DNA from: Papio anubis | Lineage: Eukaryota; Chordata; Mammalia; Primates; Cercopithecidae | Reading direction: 5' to 3' | Length of the DNA: 64,000 nt | Assembly: GCF_008728515.1 (NCBI RefSeq) | Contig: NC_044996.1 | Coordinates: 124,381,610-124,445,609, forward strand | Part shown: positions 21,590 through 33,695 of the stretch, one piece after another | Position numbering within the stretch: position 1 is the first letter of the stretch | How the letters are laid out: every line of letters starts with the position of its first letter | Made by a program: the position numbers and the translations under genes | The notes under the pieces: generated by a model | Database searches by the model: none | Told to the model about the DNA's origin: nothing | What the model saw: only the letters and a program-made list of their open reading frames with translations

Positions 21590-21990
21590 AATGTTATGCT
21601 GTATATAAGTATATAAATTACTCAAGTCAGCCAAGAAACCAGTTTGCAATATTTTGAACTTTATCTTAAAGCCAAAGGGCAATCATTGAAGTTTTATGAA
21701 TATAGGACTGACATGACATGTTTTAGAAATATGACTCTTTGTCCTGTGTGAGTAATAAATTGGAAGGGATACTAGAGAATAAATGTGGGAATAGTACTGC
21801 CTGGCTATTATTGTAATGTTCCTAGTTTGATGATGTGTATTGCAGAACCAGGCTGAGGCAGTGAATATGGAAAAGAAGGGCAAGATCTAAAGATCTAAGA
21901 GATAATGTGAAGAAAGAGCTAGTAAAAGGATATGTTTGGGGAGAGCCTGGTGAGAGATAGATATCAAAGGTGGCTTTGACATTTAGAGCT
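21590..21990 (-). mobile_element. L2-like fragment B
   Basis: 'tcagccaagaaaccagtttgcaa', 'tgaactttatcttaaagccaaagggcaat', 'aggactgacatgacatg' and 'aaattggaagggatactagag' follow the reverse complement of L2 in order. Paralogous to 20790-20995. Confidence 0.5.
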
Positions 21991-22252
21991 TGGGAAACCG
22001 TCCTGCCTTTTCCCACCTTAAAATAACCATGGGAAGCAACTTGTTAATAGATAATTTAGCATTTTGATGTCTCCTAAGGGGTAGAGAAATTGACAAGTAA
22101 ACTCTTCTGAATTATGACAATAAATATGCTCTTGGAGGCATGTACAATGTCCTGGTTTGCAGCCACGAGAGACCTATGCTATAGTTCTTCTATTGAGGGC
22201 ATTACTACAAATACTTTGAATGGTTAGAACATTCAGAAAATAATAGACCCAT

Positions 22253-23336
22253 TATTGTGAGAACCCGCTCCCAGTGGTTAACGTGGGTTCTTTTCTATTT
22301 CCTATGCATCTCGGCTGGTTTGAGAAATAAAGGGAAAGAGTACAAGAGAGAGAACTTTTAAAGCTACGTGTCCAGGGGAGACGTCACACGTCGGCAGGTT
22401 CCGTGATGCTCCCCGAGCCGTAAAACCAGCAAATTTTTATTAGTGATTTTCACAGGGGAGGGAGTGCACGAATAGGGTGTGGGCCACAGAGATCACATAC
22501 TTCACAAGATAATAAAATATCACAAAGCAAGTGGAGGTAGGGTGAGATCACAGGACCACAGGATGTGGCGAAATTAAAATTGCTAATGAAGTTTCGGGCA
22601 CCCATTGTCATTGATAACATCTTATCAGGAGACAGGGTTTGAGAGCAGACAACCTATCTGACCAAAATTTATTAGGAGGGAATTTTCCTCCTCCTAATAA
22701 GCATGGGAGTGCTACAGGAGACCGGAGACCGGGGCTTAGTTCATCCCTTCAGCTTCGACCATAAAAGGCGGCCACCCTCAGGGGGCCATTCATAGACCTA
22801 CCCTCAGGGTGCATTCTCTTTCTCAGGGATGTTCCTTGCTGAGGAAAAGAATTCAGCAATATTTCTCCTATTTGCATTTGAAAGAAGAGAAATATGGCTC
22901 TGTTCCGCCTGGCTCACCCGCGCAGTCAGGCTCCAAGTCTTATCTCCCTGGTTCCCTGAAGATTGCTGTTATCCTGTTCTTTTTTCAAGGTGCCCAGATT
23001 TCATATTGTTCAAACATACTTGCTCTACAAACAATTTGTGCAGTTAACGCAATCATCACATGGTCCTCAGGCGATATATATCCTCTTCAGAAGATGACAG
23101 GATTAAGAGATTAAAGACAGGCATAGGAAATCACAAGGGTATTGATTGGGGAAGTGATAAGTGTCCATGAAATCTTCACAATTTATGTTCAGAGATTGCA
23201 GTAAAGACAGGAATAAGAAATTATAAAAGTATTAATTTGGGGAACTAATAAATGTCCATGAAATCTTCACAATTTATGTTCTTCTGCCGCGGCTTCAGCC
23301 AGTACCTCCGTCTGGGGTTCCTGACTTCCTGCAACA
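22253..23336 (-). mobile_element. Solo class II (ERVK/HML-type) LTR
   Basis: About 1.08 kb. On the minus strand it starts TGTTGCAGGAAGTCAGGAAC and ends near GGGTTCTCACAATA; U3 contains two tandem 90-bp units, and AATAAA occurs at about 22433 in minus orientation. The flanks acccat (22247-22252) and accaat (23337-23342) form a 6-bp duplication with one change, as expected for ERVK-type integration. No gag, pol or env sequence adjoins it. It resembles the LTRs of the HML groups (MER9/HERVK9-like), but the subfamily is uncertain. Confidence 0.85.
23112..23281 (-). repeat. Tandem duplication inside the ERVK-type LTR
   Basis: Two diverged copies of a 90-bp unit begin 'taaagacagg' at 23112 and 23202. 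Both contain 'tgtccatgaaatcttcac' and 'aatttatgtt'. It lies in the U3 (5') part of the minus-strand LTR. Confidence 0.85.
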
Positions 23337-23342
23337 ACCAAT

Positions 23343-24665
23343 CTCAAGAGATAAGCTCCTTGGTGTCCAAATGATAATCCATTTGGCTGTACTTTCTGAA
23401 AGTGGTGATGAAGAGAATGTTCATTGTGAGATTTCTAGGAACACATGTTACTTCTCAATTTTTGCAAAGGAAAATTAGTTACCTTTGCCAGTTTTCTAAC
23501 CCTCTGGGTATATGGGAGAAAAGAGAAGAAGCTGTTACTTTTGTTTGTCTCTGCTCAAAACTAGATGGTTTCGAGTTATCCTAGCTGCATTTGACTACTC
23601 ACGGTGTCCTAAATCCTTTGTAGACACTGTGGTACAGTATGCATTTATTTTTCCTCTTTTTAAGGATTTATCACAGGCCTTAAGCTCCTTTATTTTTTTC
23701 TATCCTTCTAAGAATCAAATATTTTTCTCCTTCTCTTAATTGTTAACTATAGTAGAATAGAGTATTAAATTCAACATAATGTCCCTGAATAGTTGATGTC
23801 CTTACATTTTCTTACATTTAAAAAGGTGATTTCCTCCCATTTTCAATGTAATTTTTGTGACACTAGGAATTTTACGATGTTGAATTGGGTACTGTGTCAT
23901 ATAAATCGCAAATCTTGCAGAAATGAGGAAATTAGAGCTCACTTAGGAATGTACAATTAGATGAATGGGAAAGCATTTAGAAGACTAGAATGAGAAAAAT
24001 ATGTACATGAAAATACTACTTTCAAAAATCAGGGGACAGAGAGAATAACTCTTTTAATTGGGGAAGAAAGAACAACAAAAAAAAGTGTTTCATGCTACCC
24101 AAAATGTTAGTTTTCCAATTTACCTGGTATGAATGATTCTCCTTAGGTGTGAACACCTATCTGTTTCTATGATGTAAGTTGAGGAACAGCAAAATGCATA
24201 AGCGGGCTACTGCCCCATCATGTTCTGACTCTGACATCATTCCAGGTACCTATACCCTGTTGGTACCTGACGGTACTGCAATGGAATTGGCTCCCATGGT
24301 GACACTGATTCCTTGAAGCCAGGATACTAATGTTCAGGTTATGTCTGTGAATCTGAAGTTGAAAAGTCACTAGGATTGAGGGGTCAAAAAAATGCACAGA
24401 ATAGGTTGTTGGATGGGTCATCCACAAGGACTCTGGGGTCACTCAAGAGGATAACGTGATTTGGGAAAGAAAGGCTGAGCCAGATGTCAAAGTCTTTAAT
24501 ACATGGGAAGTTATACTCAAAGAATCAGTTGTTAACAGTGATGATGAGGAAGAGATGGTTTTATGAGAGGGGGAAGATGATGACATTTATTGTAAATGAG
24601 GGAGCAGAGAGTCAGGCTTCTCCAGATTTATTTATAGGCATTGGATCATGTGATCATGGGAGTTG
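23343..24665. other. No feature recognised
   Basis: Unassigned sequence; short frames only, no known repeat or exon recognised. Confidence 0.4.
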
Positions 24666-24669
24666 GTAA

Positions 24670-24970
24670 GTCCAAAATCTGTAGGGCAGACCAAGAGGCT
24701 GGAAACTCAGCCTGGAGCTGATGCAGTAGTCTTGAGGCAGAAATTCTTTTTCTCCAGGAAACCTTATGTTTTACTCTTAAGATCTTCAACTAATTAGATG
24801 AGTTCCATTCACATTATCTAGAGTAATCTCCCTTATTTAAAGGCAGCTAATTATAGATGTTAACCACATTTACGAAATACCTTCACAGCAACAGCTAAGA
24901 TTATTGTTTGATTAAATAATGAAGTTCAATAGCCTGGCAAACCTGACACATAAAACTAACAATTACAATG
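24670..24970. repeat. Old interspersed repeat, family not assigned
   Basis: 'ggctggaaactcagcctggagctgatgcagtagtcttgaggcagaaattc', 'cttaagatcttcaactaattagatgag', 'accttcacagcaaca' and 'aacctgacacataaaactaac' form a familiar mammalian medium-reiterated text, probably LTR-derived. I cannot name it confidently. Confidence 0.4.
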
Positions 24971-25559
24971 GAGAAGGAGAAACAAGAGCTTATAAATAAG
25001 ATTGAGAGTTAGATAAAACAGACTGAAAATGTTTTCATTGTTTCAGTGGCCTTACTCAAAGTAAAAGTACCCCTCTTTAGTTATATATTTCCCCTCTATT
25101 AAAAATCTAGTTAGCAATCTTCTCATCAATTTCTCCTTTGTTTCATTATTTTATAATCTCTGTTCACTAATACACAGAAAACAATACAGAATGATATAAA
25201 ATCTGTCCTGATGGTAATCAAATTTCAAATGCACTGGAAATTTAAGAAGTATCTTTATAAAGTTAATCCTTTGTAAAGGCATTTGGTAGTCTGTTTCTGG
25301 AAATACAACTAACTAAAAATCCTGAAAAATATTGTATCACAAAAAACTAGACATCCCAGATAAATATAGCAAACACTTTACATTCACATAAAAGCTAACA
25401 AGAGATGAATACAAATGTCAAAGGGCCAGAAAATAAAAGCTGAAAAATTGTTGGGTATATATGCTAAATTTGCAAGGATATCAAGAAAAGAATAGAAAAA
25501 TGAATTTTTTTTTCATTGAATATAGAAGGAAAGAGATTTAAAACTCAATTAATTAAAAA
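24971..25559. other. No feature recognised
   Basis: AT-rich, no supported feature. Confidence 0.4.
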
Positions 25560-27903
25560 TATATATACAGAGAAGTGATGTCAGCAAGATGACATAATAG
25601 GAAGTCTAAGACATTGTTCTCCCATAGAAACACCCATTTAATAATGATATATGGGCCAAAATACTTTTATGAGATTTGAGAATCCAGTTAAGAAGCTATA
25701 GTACCCCAGGCAAGCATAAAAACCGAGAACAGCTATATTGAAATAGATAAGAAGAGCCCTTTTATTTTACCAGTGTCAGCACTTCCCTAAGTCAGTACAG
25801 CTCACTCTTGAGAATGCCCCAGTTCATGGAAGAGAAGAGAGGACTGTGTGTCCAATGTACTGGCTTTTGAAGGGCTGCTCAAGGTACGGGTTTCTGTCTT
25901 GCCTCATTTGGAGTGCTAATACAACTGATATCATTTAGATGTTTAGGGACTGCTGAGAACAATAAGAGCAGGGGACAGTTTGCTGCAAAAGGCATGGCTT
26001 GACACAACTTGGAGAAGGTGCACAACTTGAGACTTCTCCTCAGAAGACAGAGAGAGGAGCAATGGAGCATTGTTCAGCATTCTGGCTTTTTAGAGGGCTA
26101 TTTGAGGGACTGATATCTGCTGTATTGACTGACTGAGGATGTGGCCAATTACTGGGTGGCTGATGTGAACAGGAGAGAGTAAAGTGACTTCCTGCTATAG
26201 AAATAGAGAACTTTCAGTGCCACAGATAGACACAAATCTTGAGCCAAACTGATTGGCGAAGTTCTTACCTTGTACAAAGCCAGTCTATAAACACTAGTAG
26301 AAATGGCCATTTTTTCAAATGTGCAGATCCTGACAAAAAGTTATAAAATACACACACAAAAAAAACAAAAACAAAAACAAAACAGGGAAATGTGGTCCAA
26401 AAGAGGAACAGAACAAATCTCCAAAAACCATTCCTAAAGAGTTGAAGATACATAAACTATCTGTCAAAAATTAAAAATAATCATTATAAAGATACTCTAT
26501 GAGCTCAAGGAAATGATGCATGAACAAAATGAGAATATCAACAAAGAGACAGAAAATATAAAAAGAAACAAACAGAAATTTTGGAGCTGAAGAATACAAT
26601 AATCAAACTGAAAATTCACTAGAGGGATTAAACAGCAGCATTAATAAAACAAAAGAAAGAATCAGTGAACTTGAAGACAGTCCATTTGAAATTACTCAGT
26701 CAAAGGAACAAAAAAGAATGAAAAAGAGTAAAGAAAGCTGTAGGGACTTGTAGCATATTACCAAGCCAATTAATTTATGCAGTATGGAAGTTAAAGAAGG
26801 AGAAGAAAGACAGAAAGGGCCAGAAAGATTATTTAAAGAAATGATATCTGAAAGCTTCACAAATCTGGAGAAGGAAATGAACATCCATATTCAAGAAGCT
26901 GAAAAACACCAACTAAGATAAATCCAAAGAAATCCCTGTCGAGACACATTATAGTCAAATTGTCAAAAGTCAAAGAGAAAATGTTGAAAACAGCAAGTAA
27001 AAAAGTGACCCACTATGTACAAAGGAATCATCATAAGACTATCAGAGGATTTTTCATGAGAAACCTTGCAGGCCAAGTAAGAGTGGGATGATATAGTCTA
27101 TGTGCAGAAAGAAAAAACAAAAAATGTGTCAACCACGAATACTATATCCAGCCAAACATTTTTCAAGAATGAAGGATAATAAAGACATTCTCAGATAAAC
27201 AAAAACTGAGGGAGGTCATTATCACTAGACCTGCCCAAAAAGAAATGCTAAAGAAAGTTCTTCAAGCTGGAATGAAAGGACACTAAACAGCAACATAAAA
27301 GTATAAAGCATTAAGTACAAAGCATAAAGCATTACAGAATACTGTAATACTGTAACAGTGGCATGCAAATCACTTTTAATGCTGCTATAGAAATTAAATG
27401 ACAAAACTATAAAGAATAACTACATCTTTAAAATATGTCATAAAAATAAAATTTGTGACATAGATAACATACAGAGTGGGAGGAGAGATGTAAAAGGGTA
27501 GAGTATTTTCATGAGATTGAAGTTGTTATTGGTTTAAAATATATTGTTATAACTATACAATGTTTTATGTAAACCCCATGGTAACTACAAAGAAAATACT
27601 TACAGAATATATACAAAAGAAAATGAGAAAGAAATAAAGCATGCCATTACAAAATTACAAAAATTTCAAAGAAACACAAAGGAAAACAGCAAGAGAGGAA
27701 AAGAATAACAAAAAAGCTAAAAGGATAGACAGAACGCTTAACAAAATATCAGTAGTAAGTCCTTTCCTATCAATAATTACTTTAAATGAAATGAATTAGA
27801 GCTCCCAATCAAAATAGAGTGGCTGAATGGATTAAAAATTATCACACTCTATGTTGTCTATAAGAGATTTATTTTAGATTTAAGGTTATACAGACCCAAA
27901 GTG
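25560..27903 (+). mobile_element. Older L1: 5' UTR, ORF1 and start of ORF2
   Basis: Begins 'gagaagtgatgtcagcaagatgac', an L1 5' end, followed by a 5' UTR and a decayed ORF1 from about 26.4 kb ('ttggagctgaagaatacaata', 'gaaagaatcagtgaacttgaagac', 'cttgcaggccaag', 'agacctgcc...agaaatgctaaag'). 27.75-27.9 kb is the start of ORF2 ('agtaagtcctttcctatcaataattactttaaatg', 'agagtggctgaatggatt'). It is cut at about 27904 by the younger L1. Confidence 0.85.
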
Positions 27904-29838
27904 AAAAGATGCAGATGACATTACTGTATATTTAGAAAACCGCATTGTCTCAGTCCAAAATCTCCTTAAGCTGATAAGCAACTTCAGCAAAGTCTCAGGA
28001 TACAAAATCAATTGGCAAAAATCACAAGCATTCCTATAACCAATAATAGAGAGCCAAATCATGAGTGAACTCCCATTCACAATTGCTATGAAGACAATAA
28101 AATACCTAGGAATAAAACTTACAAGGGATGTGAAGTACCTCTTCAAGGAGAACTACAAACCACTGCTCAAAGAAATAAGACACAAACAAATGGAAAAACA
28201 TTCTATGCTCATGGATAGGAAGAATCAATATTGCAAAAATGGCCATATTGCCCAAAGTAATTTATAGATTCAACACTATCCCCATCAAGCTACAATTGAT
28301 TTTTGTCACAGAATCAGATAAAACTACTTTAAATTTCATATGGAACCAAAAAAGAGCCCGTATAACCAAAACAATCCTAAGCAAAAAGAACAAAGCTGAA
28401 GGTATCATGCTACCTGACTTCAAACTACACTACAAGTCTACAGCAACCAAAACAGCATGGTACTGGTACCAAAACACATATATAGACCAATGGAACAGAA
28501 CGGAGGCCTCAGAAATAATGCCACACATCTATAACCATCTGATTTTTGACAGACCTGAAAAAAATAAGCAATGGGGAAAGGATTCCCTATTTAGTAAATT
28601 GTGCTGAGAAAACTGGCTAGCCATATGCAGAAATCTGAAACTGGACCTCTTCCTTACACCTTATACAAAAATTAACTCAAGATAGATTAAAGACTTAAAT
28701 GTAAGACCTAAATCCATAAAAATCTTAGAAGAAATCCTAGGCAATACCATTCAGGACATAGACATGGGCAAAGACTTCATGACTAAAGCAAGAAAAGCAA
28801 TGGTAACAGAAGCCAAAATTGACAAATGAGATCCAATTAAACTAAAGAGCTTTTGCATAGCAAAAGAAAACATTATCAGAGTGAACAGGCAACCTACAGA
28901 ATGGGAGAAAAATTTTGCTATCTCTCCATCTGACAAAGGGCTAATATCCAGAATCTATAAGGAACTTAAACAAATTTACAAGGAAAAAACAAACAATCCC
29001 ATCAAAAAGTGGGCAAAGTATATGAACAGACACTTCTCAAAAGAAGACATTTATGCAGCCAACAAACATATGAAAAAAAGCTCATCATCCCCGGTCATTA
29101 GAGAAATGCAAGTCAAAACCACAATGAGATACCATTTCACGCCAGTTAGAATGGCAATCATTAAAAAGTCAGGAAACCACAGATGCTGGAGAGGATGTGG
29201 AGAAATAGGAGTGCTTTTAAGCTGTTGGTGGGAATGTAAATTAGTTCGACCACTGTGGAAGACAGTGTGGTGATTCCTCAAGGATCTAGAACCAGAAATA
29301 CCATTTGACTCAGCAATCCCATTACTGTGTACATACCCGAAGGATTATAAATCATTCTACTATAAAGACACACACACATGTATGTTTATTGCAGCACTAT
29401 TCACAATAGCAAAGACTTGGAACCAACTCAAATGTCCATCAATGATAGACTGAATAAAGAAAATGTGGCACATATACACAATGGAATACTATGCAGCCAT
29501 AATAAAGGATGAGTTTATGTCCTTCGCAGGGACATGGATGAAGCTGGAAACCATCATTCTCAGCAAACTAACATAGGAACAGAAAAGCAAACACTGCATC
29601 TTCTCATTCATAAGTGGGAGTTGACCAATGAGAACACATGGTCACAGGGAGGGGAACATCACACACCACGGCCTGTCAGGGGGTGGGGGTCTAGGAGAGG
29701 GATAGCATTAGGAGAAATACCTAATGTAGATGATGGGTTGATGGGTGCAGCAAACCACCATGGCACGTGTATACCTATGTAACAAACCTGCACGTTCTGC
29801 ACATGTATCCCAGAACTTAAAGTATATAAAAAAAAGAA
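27904..29838 (+). mobile_element. Younger 5'-truncated L1 (L1PA type)
   Basis: Starts exactly at the ADD of the reverse transcriptase motif ('gcagatgacattactgtatatttag') and runs to a complete 3' UTR ending 'catgtatcccagaacttaaagtat' plus a short A-rich tail. Open pieces: 28061-28267, 28239-28607 (FIWNQKRARITKTILSKK, LPDFKLHYKSTATKTAWYWY) and 28881-29273 (RQPTEWEKNFAISPSDKGL, SSPVIREMQVKTTMRYH). ORF2 is broken. No target duplication was found. Confidence 0.9.
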
Positions 29839-31195
29839 ACACACTGAACAATGGAACAGAATACAGAACCCAGAAATAAATCCATGCATACACAATCAAT
29901 TAATCTTTAACAAGGGAGTCATTCTATGTGATAGGGAAAGGACAGTAGGTTCAATAAATAGTGTTGGAAAACTGACTATCTTCATGCATAAGAATAACAT
30001 TTTACCCTGTCTTACACTGTACAGAAAAATCAATTCTAAATATTAAAGACAAACATAAGAATGGAAACTGTAAAACTACTAGAGGAAACATAGGGAAAAA
30101 TCTTCATAACATTGGTCTTAGCAATGATTTAGTAGATATAACTCTAAAAGCACAGGCAACAAAAGAAAAAATAGATAAGTGGGACTATATCAAACTAAAC
30201 AGTGTCTGCACAACAAATGAAACAATCAATAAATTAAAAATGCAACCATGGAATGGGAGAGAATATTTACAAATCATATATCTGATAAGGGGTTAACATC
30301 CAAAATACATAAGTCCTGTAACTCAGTAGCAATAAAACAATAACCCAATTAAACAATTGGCAAATGGCTTGATTAAACACTTCTCCAAAAAGGACATACG
30401 ATGAGCCAACAAATATATGGAAAGACTTTCAGCATCACTGATCATCCAGGAGATGCAAATAAAAATCACAATGAGATACCCCCTCACATCTGTTAAGATG
30501 GTCATTATTCATTATTTAAACACACACACACACAGACACAGACACACACATGAGAGAGAGAGAGAGAGAGAGAGAGGCAGAGAGAGAAAGAGAGGCAGAG
30601 AGAGAAAGAGAGAGAGATCTGAAAATCCCAAGTGTCGGCAAAGGCATGGAAAAAATTGTAATCTTTGTGCACCATTGGCTGGAATGCAAAATGGTATATT
30701 CACTATAAAAAACAGCATGAAGTTTCCTAAAAAATTTAAATAATATTACTATATGATTCAGCAATCCCACTTCTGGATATTTAACCAAAAGAATTGAAAA
30801 CAGGATCTGAAAGAAATATTTGCACTCCCATGTTCACTGTAGCATTATTCACAATAGTCAAGAGGTGGAAACAACCTAAATGTTCATTAATGGGTGAATG
30901 AATAAAGAAAATGTGGCATACACGTACAGTGGAATATTGTTCAGCCTTACGAAAGAAGAAAATCCTGTGTTATGCTACAATATAGATGAGCCCTGAGGGC
31001 ATTATGACATGTGAAATAAGCCAGTCACATAAGGACAAATAATACATGATTCCACTTATGTGGGATATTTAAAGCAATAAATTAACAGAAGCAGAAACTA
31101 GAATAATTGTTTCCAGGGGTTAGAGTAGAAGGGGAAATGGCCAATTTCTTTTTAGTGGATATAGAGTTTAGTGGAAATAGAGTTCATTTTTTAAT
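29839..31195 (+). mobile_element. Older L1: ORF2 C-terminal part and 3' UTR
   Basis: 'gaacaatggaacagaatacagaaccc', 'agtgttggaaaactgactatc', 'aataaagaaaatgtggcatacacgtacagtggaatattgttcagcc' and the 3' UTR 'ataattgtttccaggggtta'. Relative to the left part (25560-27903), all of the endonuclease and reverse transcriptase is absent. Confidence 0.8.
30519..30620 (+). repeat. (CA)n-(GA)n compound microsatellite inside L1
   Basis: CA units followed by long GA/GGCAGA-type runs, expanded within the old L1 ORF2 end. Confidence 0.92.
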
Positions 31196-31437
31196 TACCA
31201 AGTTCAATTTATTTAGGGATGTTGTTTAACATTTGAAGATCATATAATAAATTCAAATTGAAGGAGTGAAATTACATGATCATTTCAATGGAAGGAAAAA
31301 AGTTGATAAAATTCAAAGTCCATTATGATAATAGCTTTTAGCAAACTAAAAATATAACTTTGTAATTCTGACAGAGGATAGCCATACTAAATCTATGGTG
31401 GATGTCTGATTTAATATTTAAAAATAAGGATAATTTC

Positions 31438-32428
31438 TTTTTTGGCTTTTAAAAATTGTTATTTCCGTAGGTTTTGGGGGGAACATATGGTATTTGGTTA
31501 CATGAGTAACTTCTTTAGTGGTAATTTGTGAGATTTTGCTGCACCTATCACCCTAACAGTATACATTGAACCCAATTTGTGGTCTTTTATCACACCCCAT
31601 CCTTACCTCTGAGTTTCCAAAGCCCATTGTATCATTCTCATGTCTTTGCATCCTTGTAGCTTAGCTCCCACTTATAAGTGAGAACATGTGATGTTTGGTT
31701 TTCCATTCCTCAGTTACTTCACTTAGAATAATAGTCTCCAGTTCCATCCAGGTTGCTGCAAATGCCATTAATTCGTTCGTTTTCATGGCTGAGTAGTTTC
31801 CCATCATATATATATATATATATAAAATCACAATTTCTTTATCCACTCATTGATTGATGGGCATTTGGGCTGGTTCCATATTTTTGCAATTGCAAATTTT
31901 GCTGCTGTAAACATGCATGTGCAAGTATCTTTTTCATAAATGATTTCTTTTCCTCTGGGTAGATACCCAGTAGTGGGGTTACTGGATCAAATGGTAGCTC
32001 TACTTCTAGTTCTTTAAGAAATCTCCACACTGTTTTTCATAGTGGCTGTACTAGTTTACATTCCCACCAGCAATGTAGAAGTGTTCCCATTTCATCCATG
32101 CCAACATTTATTCTTTTTTTATTTTTTCATTATGGCCATTCTTGTGGGAGTAAGTTGGTATCACATTGTGGTTTTGATTTGCATTTCCCTGATCATTAGT
32201 GATGTTGAGCATTTTTCCATATGTTTGTTGGCCATTTGTATATCTTCTTTTGAGAATTGTCTATTCATGTCTTTAGCTCACTTTTTGATGGGATTGTTTG
32301 TTTCATTCTTGCTAATTTGTTTGAGTTACTTGTAGATTCTTGATATTAGTCCTTTGTCAGATGTATAGATTGTGAAGATTTCCTCCCACTCTGTGGGTTG
32401 TCTTTGTACTCTGCTGACTGTTTCTGAG
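31438..32428 (-). mobile_element. 5'-truncated L1, minus strand
   Basis: Antisense 3' UTR ('tttggttacatgagtaacttctttagtgg'), then the ORF2 C-terminus on the minus strand (MWRFLKELEVELPFDPVTPLLGIYP at 31839-32030; MEYY-region equivalent at 31661-31846). It ends at 'gctgactgtttct', typical of a 5' truncation. A (TA)n run at about 31805-31823 lies inside. Confidence 0.88.
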
Positions 32429-32639
32429 TTTGTTCATTTACAATGAAAAGTTCTGTAAATTTGTTATAGTTTAGTCATTTAAGATAAAAATGTTCTGTAA
32501 ATTTGTTGTACTTATAGTTGACAATACAATACTGTACCCTTAAACTTTGAGTGTGAATTTTCTATTTTTTTACTTGCTTTTTACCAAAATAAAAATAATA
32601 AAGTGAAATAAGTATTATAAATAAATTACTGCTTGCCAA
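32429..32639. other. Short unassigned AT-rich spacer
   Basis: Contains two diverged copies of 'gttctgtaaatttgtt' about 50 bp apart; nothing else recognised. Confidence 0.4.
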
Positions 32640-33695
32640 AGAAGGCACAATCTAGAAAAAAACAAACACAGACAAACAAAAAAAAAAATGGTAGAAATAA
32701 ATCCAGATATATCAGAAATCACAATAAATGTGAATGAAGTGCATTTTCTGGTTAATATATGGAGATTTCCAGATTCAATAAAAAACTAAGATCCAGGTAT
32801 ATACTCTTTAGGAAATAAATATCTAAAATATAATAATACAGAAAGGTTGAAATAAAAGAACGGAAAAATGTATACTGGCCTATAATATCAAAAGAAAGCT
32901 TGCATAGCTACATGATTTCACATTTAAGTAAGATTTAAGGTAAAAATTATTACTAGGATTAAAGAGTGTGTGTAAAAGTTTAAAATTACCCAAAGGAATA
33001 AAAGCATCAAAAAATATATTGCAAAACTTGACAACCTTTTAAATTGAAATTTGCAACATCATGATGGAAGAGTTTTACTCATTTATCAGTAATTAAGCAT
33101 AAGTACAAATAAATAATTAAACTTATAGATGATTTGAAAAACAGAATTAAACAATCATGATCTAAGAAATTTATGTTAAATTTTACAGTGAAGAGACTAG
33201 TGCAAAATATGGTAAAATAAAATATTTCATTTATGAAAATGAACCATATTCTGTGATATAAAGCAAGTCTCAACACATTTCAAATAATCTTAGCTCATAG
33301 AGACGTCATTCTCTGATCATGATTCAATAAAGTTAAAAATAAGCAAGATAACTAATACCTCCAAACTTCTGGAAATTAAAACACACAGTTATATCCATAA
33401 ACATACACTATTCTAAACAACTCACAGACAAAGGAGAAATCATAAATGGGTATTAGAAAATGGAACTAAAAAATGAAAGATTTTATATTAAAATATAAAA
33501 ATGATGAAATGATGGATACACTTAAAGTAGTGTGTAAAATAAAATGTATAAGATTAAATCAATATCTTTGAAAAAGAAGGAAAGATGAAATAAAAATGAG
33601 CCAGATGAGGGTCCAAAATAAGATATTAAAAAAAGGATAACAGAATATATCCACAATAAATATAGAGAAGAAAATCAGAGTAATGTGAGTGAATG
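32640..33695 (+). mobile_element. Very old L1 ORF2 fragment (L1M or HAL1-like)
   Basis: Endonuclease-region words 'aatccagatatatcagaaatcacaataaatgtgaatg', 'taaggtaaaaattattactaggattaaagag' and 'tggaactaaaaaatgaaagat' occur in L1 order. Heavily decayed. Confidence 0.6.

Noticed and set aside
22809..23114. 101-codon frame as a retroviral gene
   Set aside because: Lies wholly inside the solo LTR on the strand opposite to it; no gag, pol or env motif.
30417..30743. Arg/Glu-rich repeat protein
   Set aside because: The repeat is the translation of a GA microsatellite within L1 ORF2.
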